Positions 17,175-24,354 of a DNA stretch of 55,595 nt are shown here, piece by piece. Numbering within the stretch: position 1 is the first letter of the stretch; every line of letters starts with the position of its first letter. Source of the DNA: a bacterium (GTDB lineage: Bacteria > Patescibacteriota > Saccharimonadia > CAILAD01 > BJGX01). The stretch is taken from the NCBI GenBank assembly GCA_029778565.1, contig JAKOQC010000083.1, positions 1 to 55,595 on the forward strand. Reading direction: 5' to 3'. The notes beneath the pieces were generated by a model. That model did no database searches. It was given only the letters and a program-made list of their open reading frames with translations, and was not told where the DNA came from. The translations under genes were made by a program, and so were the position numbers.

Positions 17175-17765
17175 ATGCGCCTTATCACTCAAGCTGTTAT
17201 TGCAATTGCAATGGTAGCTCATCAGGCAATCTTACCCGTACAAGTTCCGTTTGCCGAAACAGCCAAAGCCGCCGAGGCTCCAGCTGTTGTACGAAACAAC
17301 TACACATTGACATTTTCTACCGCCAGTCCTAGTGCAGTTTCTGTTAAGCCTGCCAAGGGTACCTTCGACGATACTGTCTTAGCTCCCCTTAAGGCTGCTC
17401 AAACTGCCAAGGCTGCTGCTGACGCTGCCGCTGCTCAGGCTGCTGCTGAACAGGCTGCTGCTGCTGCTCGTGCTGCTTCTGTAGCTCGAGTAAGTACTGC
17501 TCCTGTAGCTGTACCTGCGCTATCTGGTAGTGACGCCGAGTATAAACTTTACATCTATAACCACGAGTCTGGTAACAACCCTACCAGAACTAACTCTGCT
17601 GGATGTTTAGGTTTGGGTCAGGCTTGTCCTGGTTCTAAACTCTTGCGCGTTTGTCCTACAATGGACTATGCCTGTGAAGATGCGTTCTTTACCAACTATG
17701 CTATCTCGCGATATGGTAGTTGGGCCGGCGCTTACTCTTTCTGGGTAACTCACCATTGGTGGTAA
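17175..17765 (+). CDS. Secreted protein with C-terminal lytic-transglycosylase-like domain
   Basis: A 196-residue exported protein. The signal peptide is LITQAVIAIAMVAHQAILP, with cleavage likely near AKAAEA. Residues about 75-105 are an Ala-rich helix (AADAAAAQAAAEQAAAAARAA). The C-terminal 75 residues (YIYNHESGNNPTRTNSAGCLGLGQACPG, then YGSWAGAYSFWVTHHWW) match the short SLT-like domain of resuscitation/aggregation-promoting factors, with the catalytic Glu in NHESG. Such domains cleave peptidoglycan glycan strands; in an episymbiont the target could be its own or the host wall. The four Cys residues in the domain may form disulfides. Strong promoter and structured leader upstream, terminator downstream. 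Confidence 0.85.
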   Translation: MRLITQAVIAIAMVAHQAILPVQVPFAETAKAAEAPAVVRNNYTLTFSTASPSAVSVKPAKGTFDDTVLAPLKAAQTAKAAADAAAAQAAAEQAAAAARAASVARVSTAPVAVPALSGSDAEYKLYIYNHESGNNPTRTNSAGCLGLGQACPGSKLLRVCPTMDYACEDAFFTNYAISRYGSWAGAYSFWVTHHWW

Positions 17766-17813
17766 GCCGATCGGTAGTAGAATCTGATCATCCGATGTGC
17801 TCGTTAATAAACC

Positions 17814-17841
17814 AAAAAGCCCGCTATTAGTGGGCTTTTTG
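17814..17841 (+). terminator. Terminator of the SLT-like gene
   Basis: AAAAAGCCC-gctattag-tGGGCTTTTT stem with flanking A and T tracts. Confidence 0.88.
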
Positions 17842-17920
17842 TGTACTTACTAATCCTTTTCAAACGTAAGCTTGTTTGCTATACTTATCTGCACAATCGC
17901 ACCTTGTTTTAGGGGGGACC

Positions 17921-18415
17921 GTGCCTGATGCGGCCAAAGAATACGACTATTGGGTTGAACTGCGAGGTGAACGTCTGAGTGTGTTTTTGCTAGATGATAG
18001 CCCATTTATTGATACCCATACCAATGCCATACGAGTGGTTGACGGCATTTTTATTTCTTTAAGTGGTACGAACCCTACCATTGTGCTCGATCTAGTTTGT
18101 ACAGATATAGCGAGTTTGCTGGCTAATGACAAACATCGCAAGCTGTTTGCTCAGCTATGTGGGCCTACTCTGCATAGTTACCTAACCCGTCATGATTTTT
18201 GTCTAAACAGCAGAGAAAAAGTTACCCTGAGTCTCGATGAAATAAAAACTTGGCAATCAGTCTGGCTACCTATTCAGAATGAAATCTTTGCGTCATCTGG
18301 TAAAAAAGCCGTGGTACTGTTTGAAGATTTTTATGAAGATGACTTTGAAGAAGAGGAAGACCTCGTTCCTAGCCCACCTCCAGATAATGTTATCTATCTC
18401 TTCCCTCCTCGTTAA
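17921..18415 (+). CDS. Hypothetical acidic protein (164 aa)
   Basis: The ORF track starts at 17876, but that region holds an extended -10 box (TGC-TATACT) and the first plausible start is the GTG at 17921 with AGGGGGG just upstream. The protein is soluble, beta-rich at the start (YDYWVELRGERLSVFLLDDSPF) and ends in a highly acidic stretch (FEDFYEDDFEEEEDLVP) followed by PSPPPDNVIYLFPPR. No family recognised. Terminated by a hairpin overlapping its last codons. Confidence 0.65.
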   Translation: MPDAAKEYDYWVELRGERLSVFLLDDSPFIDTHTNAIRVVDGIFISLSGTNPTIVLDLVCTDIASLLANDKHRKLFAQLCGPTLHSYLTRHDFCLNSREKVTLSLDEIKTWQSVWLPIQNEIFASSGKKAVVLFEDFYEDDFEEEEDLVPSPPPDNVIYLFPPR

Positions 18416-18434
18416 GCTAACGAGGATCTTTTTT
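18407..18434 (+). terminator. Terminator of the acidic hypothetical gene
   Basis: CCTCGTTA-agc-TAACGAGG followed by ATCTTTTTT; the stop codon lies inside the stem. Confidence 0.88.
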
Positions 18435-18436
18435 AT

Positions 18437-18474
18437 ATAAAAAAGATCCGCCTTTTCTTCTTAAGCGGATTCTT
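18437..18474 (-). terminator. Terminator of the 32-aa Cys peptide gene
   Basis: Minus strand ATCCGC...GCGGAT hairpin followed by a CTTTTTT run, 26 nt beyond the peptide stop. It faces the + strand terminator at 18407. Confidence 0.75.
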
Positions 18475-18499
18475 TTTGTTTTTACTGCACTACTTTATA

Positions 18500-18598
18500 T
18501 TACTGACAAGCTTCACACTCTGCGAGCTCTTTTGGATCGATTGGGCAAACCATTGGCTTATCCCAGTCTTCGTCGCTGATTTTATTAACTTCTGGCAT
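18500..18598 (-). CDS. 32-residue Cys-containing peptide (not in ORF track)
   Basis: A complete small gene below the track's length cut-off: promoter TTTACA-18-TATAAT at 18656-18685, leader of about 50 nt, AAGGAGGGTG six nt before ATG, 32 codons, TAA, then a terminator. The peptide MPEVNKISDEDW...KPMVCPIDPKELAECEACQ is acidic and has three Cys (C-x9-C-x2-C). It lacks a signal peptide. It could be a metal-binding peptide or a modified-peptide precursor; no maturation enzymes lie next to it. The full set of expression signals makes it very likely real; the function is unknown. Confidence 0.75.
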   Translation of the reverse strand: MPEVNKISDEDWDKPMVCPIDPKELAECEACQ

Positions 18599-18655
18599 CT
18601 CTCACCCTCCTTAAATTGTTTGTTTTTGGCCCCATAACGACCAGTTGTGCTTATG

Positions 18656-18685
18656 ATTATATACCCTCGGCTTTTTGGCTGTAAA
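18656..18685 (-). promoter_or_regulatory. Promoter of the 32-aa Cys peptide
   Basis: Minus strand TTTACA, 18-nt spacer, TATAAT. Confidence 0.8.
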
Positions 18686-18766
18686 GACCTTTTAGGTAAG
18701 TTTTTATGGTTTTTTACGCTATATGTAGTGTTTATACAAAACTACAGACACTATAGTAATAAAATA

Positions 18767-18788
18767 GCCTCTTCAAAATTGAAGAGGC
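18767..18788 (-). terminator. Minus-strand terminator at the left end of array 1
   Basis: Perfect 8-bp stem GCCTCTTC-aatttt-GAAGAGGC, followed on the minus strand by TATTTTATTA and on the + strand by AAAG. The U-rich tail is on the minus strand only, so it should end a minus-strand transcript arriving from array 1. Confidence 0.75.
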
Positions 18789-18789
18789 A

Positions 18790-19990
18790 AAGTATCTATC
18801 TGTGAAAAAGCGCATTTTCTGAACCAGAACTTAGGATGCGCTACCAGAGACGAGCTTATATCCATATACTAACCACAACCGAAATCGGTATATACACCCA
18901 GAGCCGAGCAGATCAGACCAGACGCCAACTAAGCAGAGCGTAGACCAGATAGTGCTGGTGTCCTCACCGAAGTGCAATACTATAATACCAGACCCAAGGC
19001 CAGGAGAGCCCAAAAGCCATCAGCAAAGCAAACCCTACGTTTACATCACCCAGGCATAGCTTAGCTTATTGCTTCATTAGCTGAGGCAGGCGCGTCTCAT
19101 AGTACTCAACCTAAGCCAAGGCCAACTAAGAAAGTCCCTACAACAGTAAAGAACATAGTGGCAAAGCCAAGAATAATTCACCCCTAAGGAGGTTCGATAC
19201 AATACAGGAACCCAGGATAACTAGCCTAATAAATCCGTAAGATAGGGAAGCCTATCGAAGTCTAGATTGCCGAAGTAAAGCCCATTAGCCTCAAAACCCA
19301 AGATCGTCAGAAGACAACTTAATTAGCCAGACCGTAAGATTCCGTAGTGGAATTTATAGAAGCACAGCGAAACGGAACATGGCAGAGCTAATAACTCCGT
19401 AGACGAGCCTACAGCGCTCTACCTAAGCCCAACGCAGCCAAGGTTTTTCATACGTACCTAACGTTAACGAAAATAACCTTAAGACTTCATTACCCAAGTC
19501 AACAGAAGTGGAACTAAGCCAAGCTTATACCTCCTCAACCAAAAGGAACCTAGGTTACTAAAACAAAGCAAATTCTTCCACACCCAAAAGAACTCTACGC
19601 TAGCGGAACTGAGCTGATACTTCCACAGACAACTCTAACGAAGACTACCGAAAGACAGAATAACGTATAGATCCAGAGCTAAACCAAAGCCAACTCGCCA
19701 GAATCTACGCTACCCAGCCTTAAAAATCGATACCGGACTATGGCTTAGTGCAGCTAAACTTACCCTAGCTCAGTTTACGATAGCTTATCATTCCAGAGCC
19801 AACGGCAAGAAAAGAAACATTACGCAAACTGAGCCCATATTTCCACAGGCCAGCAAACAACACCTAAACATAGCCGAACGAATGATTTCCGGAGTCAAAC
19901 ACACGACAAACGAACTAAGGCCAGCTGATATTTATGTAGGTTAACGGAAATTGGACTAGGTTAGACTCCCTAAGCTCATCATTGAGGAAT
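18790..19990 (-). repeat. Array 1: T-depleted non-coding block of diverged ~50-nt units
   Basis: About 1.2 kb without a credible gene. On the + strand A and C dominate (line 19561-19620: A24 C17 G9 T10 by hand count). A degenerate core, TTCC-x-xAG followed by C/A-rich sequence, recurs near 19341, 19395, 19576, 19621, 19671, 19791, 19841 and 19887, i.e. mostly 45-60 nt or twice that apart. On the minus strand the units read YGGAA-n-TAT-nn-GCT, e.g. TGGAAGTATCAGCTC, TGGAAATATGGGCTC, CGGATTTATTAGGCT. The period is not a multiple of 3 and stops are frequent, so it is not protein repeats. The bounding signals suggest a U/G-rich minus-strand RNA. No known family recognised. Confidence 0.6.
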
Positions 19991-20008
19991 TAGTTTTTTT
20001 AACCCATT

Positions 20009-20041
20009 ATTATAGAAAGGTGCGGGATGGTTATTCATCCC
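20009..20041 (-). promoter_or_regulatory. Leader module upstream of array 1 (hairpin plus TATAAT)
   Basis: Minus strand: GGGATG-n6-CATCCC hairpin, GCACCTT, then TATAAT, TAATGGGTT. The -35 match is poor. The order hairpin, GCACCTT, TAATGGGT recurs in front of array 3 (24139-24195), so it is a shared module and probably where transcription of the array starts. Confidence 0.5.
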
Positions 20042-20084
20042 AAACTAGCTATTATGCATAATAATCAGTTTGGGGGTAATAACA

Positions 20085-20121
20085 GTCTCATCCTGGGGCC
20101 AAACTGGCCCCAGGATGAGAC
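20085..20121. terminator. Perfect 17-bp inverted repeat after the helicase gene
   Basis: GTCTCATCCTGGGGCCA and its exact reverse complement flank a 3-nt loop (AAC), 20 nt beyond the helicase stop. Neither side carries a U tract, so it is either a U-less terminator, an RNA 3'-end stabiliser or a protein-bound palindrome. Between it and 20041 a further imperfect palindrome (CAAACT...TATTATGCATAATA...AGTTTG) occurs. Confidence 0.6.
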
Positions 20122-20140
20122 AAAATAGTTAAGAAACAAA

Positions 20141-22018
20141 TCAGCCCAAGAACTCGACAATCTCATCCTCGATCTCATCGAGGGTGCGGCCACTACGCCA
20201 GCTGGGCTTCAGCCAGTCGGGCAAGCCACCAGGCAAAAAGTTGCTATAGCTCTTAGACCAAAAGATGGTAACGCCACAGTCGGTAGCCGAGCGGATATTG
20301 CGGCCACGTGCCTGCAGGGCCTTGTTTACCTCGCGGTACTGCCACAGCCACCACGGCGCTTCATTGCGCTCGCGACCACGTCGCTGCTTTTTGGCCTTGC
20401 CAAAACGCTGCGTCTCAAACTGTGCCTGGGGGTCGCGCGGGTTGGGGTAGCCAGGTCGCAACAAGTGAATAACCGGGGCCATACCATCTGGCAGGTCCAA
20501 GCCCTCACCGTACTGCGCCATGGTACCCAACAACACATCACCCTTACCAGTCTTAAACAGATTAACTGCCTCGCGGGCATTTGTGTCTTCGCCATACGTT
20601 ACCACTTGCAGATCTTGCATTTCTGCCATCTCTACAAAGAGATTACGTTCGGCTTCGCTTACCACAATTACCAAACTCCGCAGCCCTTTGCCAACATGTG
20701 TTTTGCACATCTTAGCAATACGCTCGAGGGTAATTTCTGGCTCGTTAATATCTCGCTTGGCGGCGGCCAACTCTGGCGCGTCGCTGGCAAAATACAAACG
20801 AGTGTTATCTACCGGAAACAGATTACTCAGTGAGACAAATCGGCTGTTAATGCCCGACTCATACCCAAAGATATTGGCATCCCCAATGGTTGCCGAATAA
20901 GCCAGCGTAAACGGGCTGAGAATGCGCTTAATGAGCGGTGCTACATAGTAGTCGCGAATAACCAGCTTTTGGCGAACCTTCTCGTTGCCAACCAGCTCAT
21001 CTTCGCGATAGGCATAGGTAACGTACTTAAGAGCCGAATGGTCTTCGGTACTCTGTGCATACTCAAAGCTGCGCACATAACGATTCAGATCGAACGCAAT
21101 GGTCTGCAACTGCTTGAGGGTTTTGATGTCCTCAGCATTTGCCTTGGCCAGAGCTTTACGAATTGCTTTGGTAGCAGCTCGTTGCAACTTGCTGGCGTCA
21201 ATCTGATACAGCATATTCAACAGATCATCAATTTCAGACTCGGTAAGAATTTTGAGAGGATTATTACTGCGCTTACGCCCAGCAATAATACGATTCATTT
21301 TCTTAAGGAAATCATACAGCAAGCCGGCAGCTTCGTCTTCGCCTACCTGCTCGAGCAAGATAATTGAACGTTCGAGATGATAATCAGAAATGTCGTAGCT
21401 AAGAGCATTACGCACAATGTCTGGCAAACGATGAACTTCATCGAGTACCAACACACTAGGCGGCTCAAAACCGCGACTAAACATACTATTAAACAGGTAA
21501 AAACTCATGGTGCAAACTACAATTTTACTCTCGTTTATGGCCTTATACTTGGCCAAATAGTACGGACACGGTTCGGCATCTGGATCTTGCGTTTCACCAG
21601 TCTGCATATCTACGCGATGCGCGCAGTCGATACTCAGACACGGAATGTCATCGGCACTAAACTCTTCGTAATCAGGAAAATACAAGCACGGATATTCGTT
21701 GCGCCCATACACACGAGTAACATCAGGAAACATCGTTGCTACCTGATCTACCAGTGCTTTATTGGGCACCACGTACCACAAGCCCGAGTAGCGAGCTTTG
21801 GCGTGCGCCTGCTGCACAGTATAGCCAATGGCGGTTTTACCGCTCCCTACCGGAGCCTGCACCAGCAAACTTTCGGGATGTTGGCTGAGTTCTTCAAACA
21901 CAGCTAACTGATTCGGGTTGGGCGATCCACCAACAATATTACGAGGAAAATGCTTTTTGAGATTAGCCAGTTCGAGCACTTCTTTACGTGTTTTCAGTAC
22001 TACCGGGACTTCTTGCAT
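20141..22018 (-). CDS. DinG/XPD-type superfamily 2 DNA helicase
   Basis: A 625-residue helicase. Walker A is APVGSGKT (residues 55-62). Four Cys at 111, 127, 132 and 151 lie between motif Ia and the DEVH box (VLVLDEVHRLPD, residues 191-200), the placement of the 4Fe-4S cluster of XPD/DinG enzymes, which unwind DNA 5' to 3'. The second RecA domain includes GTMAQYGEGLDLPDGMAPVIHLLRPGYPNPRDP and a final ARGRNIRSATDCG motif VI. Base composition is more GC-rich than the neighbours. It is isolated among non-coding arrays and carries no usual repair neighbours, which points to a plasmid/phage-type helicase. A type IV CRISPR DinG was considered, but no other Cas protein is present. Confidence 0.88.
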   Translation of the reverse strand: MQEVPVVLKTRKEVLELANLKKHFPRNIVGGSPNPNQLAVFEELSQHPESLLVQAPVGSGKTAIGYTVQQAHAKARYSGLWYVVPNKALVDQVATMFPDVTRVYGRNEYPCLYFPDYEEFSADDIPCLSIDCAHRVDMQTGETQDPDAEPCPYYLAKYKAINESKIVVCTMSFYLFNSMFSRGFEPPSVLVLDEVHRLPDIVRNALSYDISDYHLERSIILLEQVGEDEAAGLLYDFLKKMNRIIAGRKRSNNPLKILTESEIDDLLNMLYQIDASKLQRAATKAIRKALAKANAEDIKTLKQLQTIAFDLNRYVRSFEYAQSTEDHSALKYVTYAYREDELVGNEKVRQKLVIRDYYVAPLIKRILSPFTLAYSATIGDANIFGYESGINSRFVSLSNLFPVDNTRLYFASDAPELAAAKRDINEPEITLERIAKMCKTHVGKGLRSLVIVVSEAERNLFVEMAEMQDLQVVTYGEDTNAREAVNLFKTGKGDVLLGTMAQYGEGLDLPDGMAPVIHLLRPGYPNPRDPQAQFETQRFGKAKKQRRGRERNEAPWWLWQYREVNKALQARGRNIRSATDCGVTIFWSKSYSNFLPGGLPDWLKPSWRSGRTLDEIEDEIVEFLG

Positions 22019-22029
22019 CTACTCTCCTT

Positions 22030-22955
22030 TCTCGAGAGATTTGCGAGGGATTGTGACCGTATGAAAATTGTTCCGGAAACCAGCGGACAGTAGCGGAACA
22101 GAACTTAACTCAGTACACTATATCTAAACACATTATTAATCACCGCATGAGAGCATAACAGGTGTCACCTAATAGTTCAGAAAGTTAGAACACCAGAGAC
22201 TAAACTAAGGTAGCTAAAGCCATTAACCCATACCAGAAACTACAGTATCGAAACAGAGCGAGGGTCATTACTCCAAACCAAATCCGAGAAGAGCCGACAC
22301 AGCCCGAACAAAGACAAGAGAATATTCAGGAGTTAACCAGAGCGGATCGAACCCGAAAGTAGTCGGCCTTAGGTGATGACTACGAAGCGAAAAGTAGCTG
22401 AACCTACCAGACCCTGGGCTACGCTATACAGTCCAAACCGGAATCTATCAGAGACGAGACAGGCATAACGAACGCCACCGAAACGAATTGAACTCCGAAG
22501 AGCATGCGCAGTAAAAACAAGCCGAACCGAGGGTAACAGACGCAACACTATGTGATCAGAACAACAGCGTTGGTCACCAAAAATTAACTGAACCAAACGA
22601 ATGTCTCTCAAGACGAGCTAAGCCTAAGTAAAATTAAATAAACTAAGCCTATTATCCTCGAGTATACGCCGGCGAACAGAATTGGACCGGAATGTAGCGC
22701 AATTAACCATAGGCCAGTAGTCACTACCGGAGCATAAATGAACCTAAGGGAACGTAGCGTAGCGTAGCTTATTTGGTACCCAAAGCCCAGTGTAGATCGC
22801 GGAAGATTAGCCTACCACACCTTAGTACTGTATAGCAGAAAGCGAGCTGAATTGCCCCGAGCTCAGCCGAACAGACCATACTGTAGCATGGGTCAGCCGA
22901 AATTTGTGTATTTCTTAACTAAATTGTTAACGATCGAGACTCACTATTTGCGAGC
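22030..22955 (-). repeat. Array 2: T-depleted non-coding block upstream of the helicase
   Basis: About 0.9 kb with the same composition as arrays 1 and 3 (line 22441-22500: A24 C15 G14 T7 by hand count). Words such as CCGAAG, GCGAAG, CCGGAA, CCAGAGAC and CTAAGCC recur, but the ~50-nt spacing is less regular than in arrays 1 and 3, and I could not define a clean unit. It directly precedes the helicase start, so if transcribed on the minus strand it would be an exceptionally long leader of that gene. The minus ORF 22369-22611 is not supported by a start signal. Confidence 0.5.
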
Positions 22956-22989
22956 CTCGTTTTGGGCTGATAATTCAGCGCAAAACGAG
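22956..22989. other. Interrupted inverted repeat at the right end of array 2
   Basis: CTCGTTTTG-g-GCTGA-taat-TCAGC-g-CAAAACGAG: a 9-bp outer and 5-bp inner stem with one G-G mismatch. GAGACTC and CGAGACAAAC flank it, so GTCTCG occurs on both sides on the minus strand. Possible protein site or RNA hairpin. Confidence 0.6.
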
Positions 22990-23008
22990 ACAAACAAAAT
23001 AAAATTTT

Positions 23009-23026
23009 GGGGAGGTTGCCCTCCCC
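23009..23026. terminator. Terminator-like hairpin between arrays 2 and 3
   Basis: GGGGAGG-ttgc-CCTCCCC, followed on + by TTCTGTATTTTCTTT and on minus by AAAATTTTATTTTG. It could terminate either strand; on the minus strand it would end a transcript of array 3. Confidence 0.65.
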
Positions 23027-23040
23027 TTCTGTATTTTCTT

Positions 23041-24115
23041 TAATCACCACACGCCAATGTGCCTTAACCAAGCTTTGGTCTAGGGTTGAGTTCCGAAGCC
23101 AACCGAAAGAAAAAGAAGTTAGCCGCAGCTAAGGTTATGTCTCACTTCCGTAGCCTAAGCGACAAGAACCGACGATACGTAATATATCCGCAGTCAACCG
23201 CAGCTCAACTGAAACTACCCTAGGTAAGCCTAGTTTTTCCGCACGCAACCGGAGCAGACCATAGCCTGTCCTACCTAAGCCTATACGTCCGAACGCCACA
23301 TGAGACAAGGTAAATGTAGCCAAGCTCATTCCTCTTTACCGAAGCGAGGGCAACCACAACCTGGGACAACTAAGTTGTCCATAGAGGAAATTAATAGAAC
23401 GAAAAGAAAAGAAGGATATTCAATCTTTACTAGACCCTATACTTATCCAAGAAATTCCAGAGACAACCGGACGAGAATTCACCCTAACGTAGTAAACCAC
23501 ATAGTTTTCCCCAGCGAAATACAGTCTAGCTAAGAACAACAAGCCATAGAGTAGCAACTCCACGCCATAATCAAGCGTAGCGAAGCAGAGCTCAACAAAG
23601 CGTATGTTTACGAACATGACCGTACCTCAATACGCGAAAGCATATTATTTACGAACACGAGAATACAATACCGAAGTACACTACAACAAAGCCTAGCTAA
23701 TTAATCCAGAGCACAAAGCAGGGTACCGCACACTAAACTAGTGGAGCGAAGCTAATACGTCTCTCTAGATCACGACACGAGAAAAAAGCACAGGTCAGTA
23801 GTCCTAAGCTGACGCTACACGAGAATGCCGAAGTGGAATAAAACTGAAGTCAGCCAACACTATGTATCCGAAACAGGCCATAATACAACTCACACAACGC
23901 TAGTATTCGTGAGCGTACGCGAAGCAACACAGACTCAGCAAAACTAAGATGATGCATCCGCAGATCAGGCTAATAAAACTGAATATAGCGCGGGCCAGCT
24001 CATTATCCAATAGCGGAGAGCCAACGGAATACAAGCCAAGATAGTGAACCTTATAGTTACAAACTTCACGACACGCGAAATTATGGCAAAATACCACAAA
24101 ATTCCGTAGCGGTTG
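23041..24115 (-). repeat. Array 3: clearest ~50-nt quasi-repeat block
   Basis: About 1.1 kb, T-poor on + (line 23161-23220: A22 C19 G10 T9). The core (T)TCCGnAGnC recurs at about 23091, 23147, 23187, 23237, 23287, 23339, 23377, 23456, 23506, 23558, 23607, 23649, 23704, 23758, 23801, 23865, 23956, 24005 and 24102. Most intervals are 40-60 nt and several longer ones are near twice 50. Adjacent units share more than the core: TCCGCAGTCAACCG, TCCGCACGCAACCGGAGCAG, TCCGAAGCCAACCG and TCCAGAGACAACCGGACGAG align. Units are far too diverged for CRISPR or a simple VNTR. The minus-strand ORFs inside (23135, 23420, 23900) lack ribosome binding sites and look accidental. Confidence 0.65.
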
Positions 24116-24138
24116 TACGGTTTAATAAGAAAATACTT

Positions 24139-24195
24139 ATTATATCGGGTCTTACACCCATTACAAGGTGCATATATCGGTGGGATTTACATCCC
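24139..24195 (-). promoter_or_regulatory. Leader module and promoter upstream of array 3
   Basis: Minus strand: GGGAT-gtaa-ATCCC hairpin (24182-24195), GCACCTTGTAATGGGT, then TTGTAA, a 16-nt spacer containing GGGT-gtaag-ACCC, and TATAAT (24139-24144). It points into array 3 and shares its order and words with the module at 20009-20041. Confidence 0.6.
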
Positions 24196-24247
24196 GCTCA
24201 ATTTATCTAATTTATCTAGATACTCTGGGAGCGATGTAAAAATAGTG

Positions 24248-24277
24248 GTTTCTGACAGCAAAACTGCTGCCAGAAAC
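24248..24277 (-). terminator. Second hairpin/terminator after the GC-rich gene
   Basis: Minus strand GTTTCTGgCAGCA-gttt-TGCTGtCAGAAAC (one mismatch) followed by CACTATTTTT. It separates the GC-rich gene from the array 3 promoter module. Confidence 0.7.
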
Positions 24278-24315
24278 GCTAAAAAGTTACCTAATCAATG
24301 TAACAACATGGTTTT

Positions 24316-24339
24316 GGCGGGGCCCCGAAGGGCCCCGCC
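24316..24339 (-). terminator. Very GC-rich UUCG hairpin after the GC-rich gene
   Basis: Minus strand GGCGGGGCCC-TTCG-GGGCCCCGCC, a perfect 10-bp stem closed by a UUCG tetraloop, 15 nt beyond the stop codon and followed by AAAACC rather than a U tract. It shares the base composition of the gene, so gene and hairpin probably arrived together. Confidence 0.75.
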
Positions 24340-24354
24340 GCCACCATCAGCCGA

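Noticed and set aside
19181-19200. TAAGGAGGT, a perfect Shine-Dalgarno sequence on the + strand in array 1
   Set aside because: No ATG, GTG or TTG at a usable distance and no open frame after it.
19595-19625. tRNA-like D-arm (AGCTCAGTT) on the minus strand of array 1
   Set aside because: No T-loop, acceptor stem or anticodon stem can be built around it; similar words arise from the repeat core.
22369-22611. 80-aa minus-strand ORF in array 2, and the similar ones at 18831, 23135, 23420 and 23900
   Set aside because: No ribosome binding sites and residue composition that mirrors the T/G bias; they are explained by low stop density on that strand.
18790-24115. CRISPR arrays
   Set aside because: No identical direct repeats with unique spacers; units are diverged along their whole length and no adaptation genes or repeat-specific hairpin occur.
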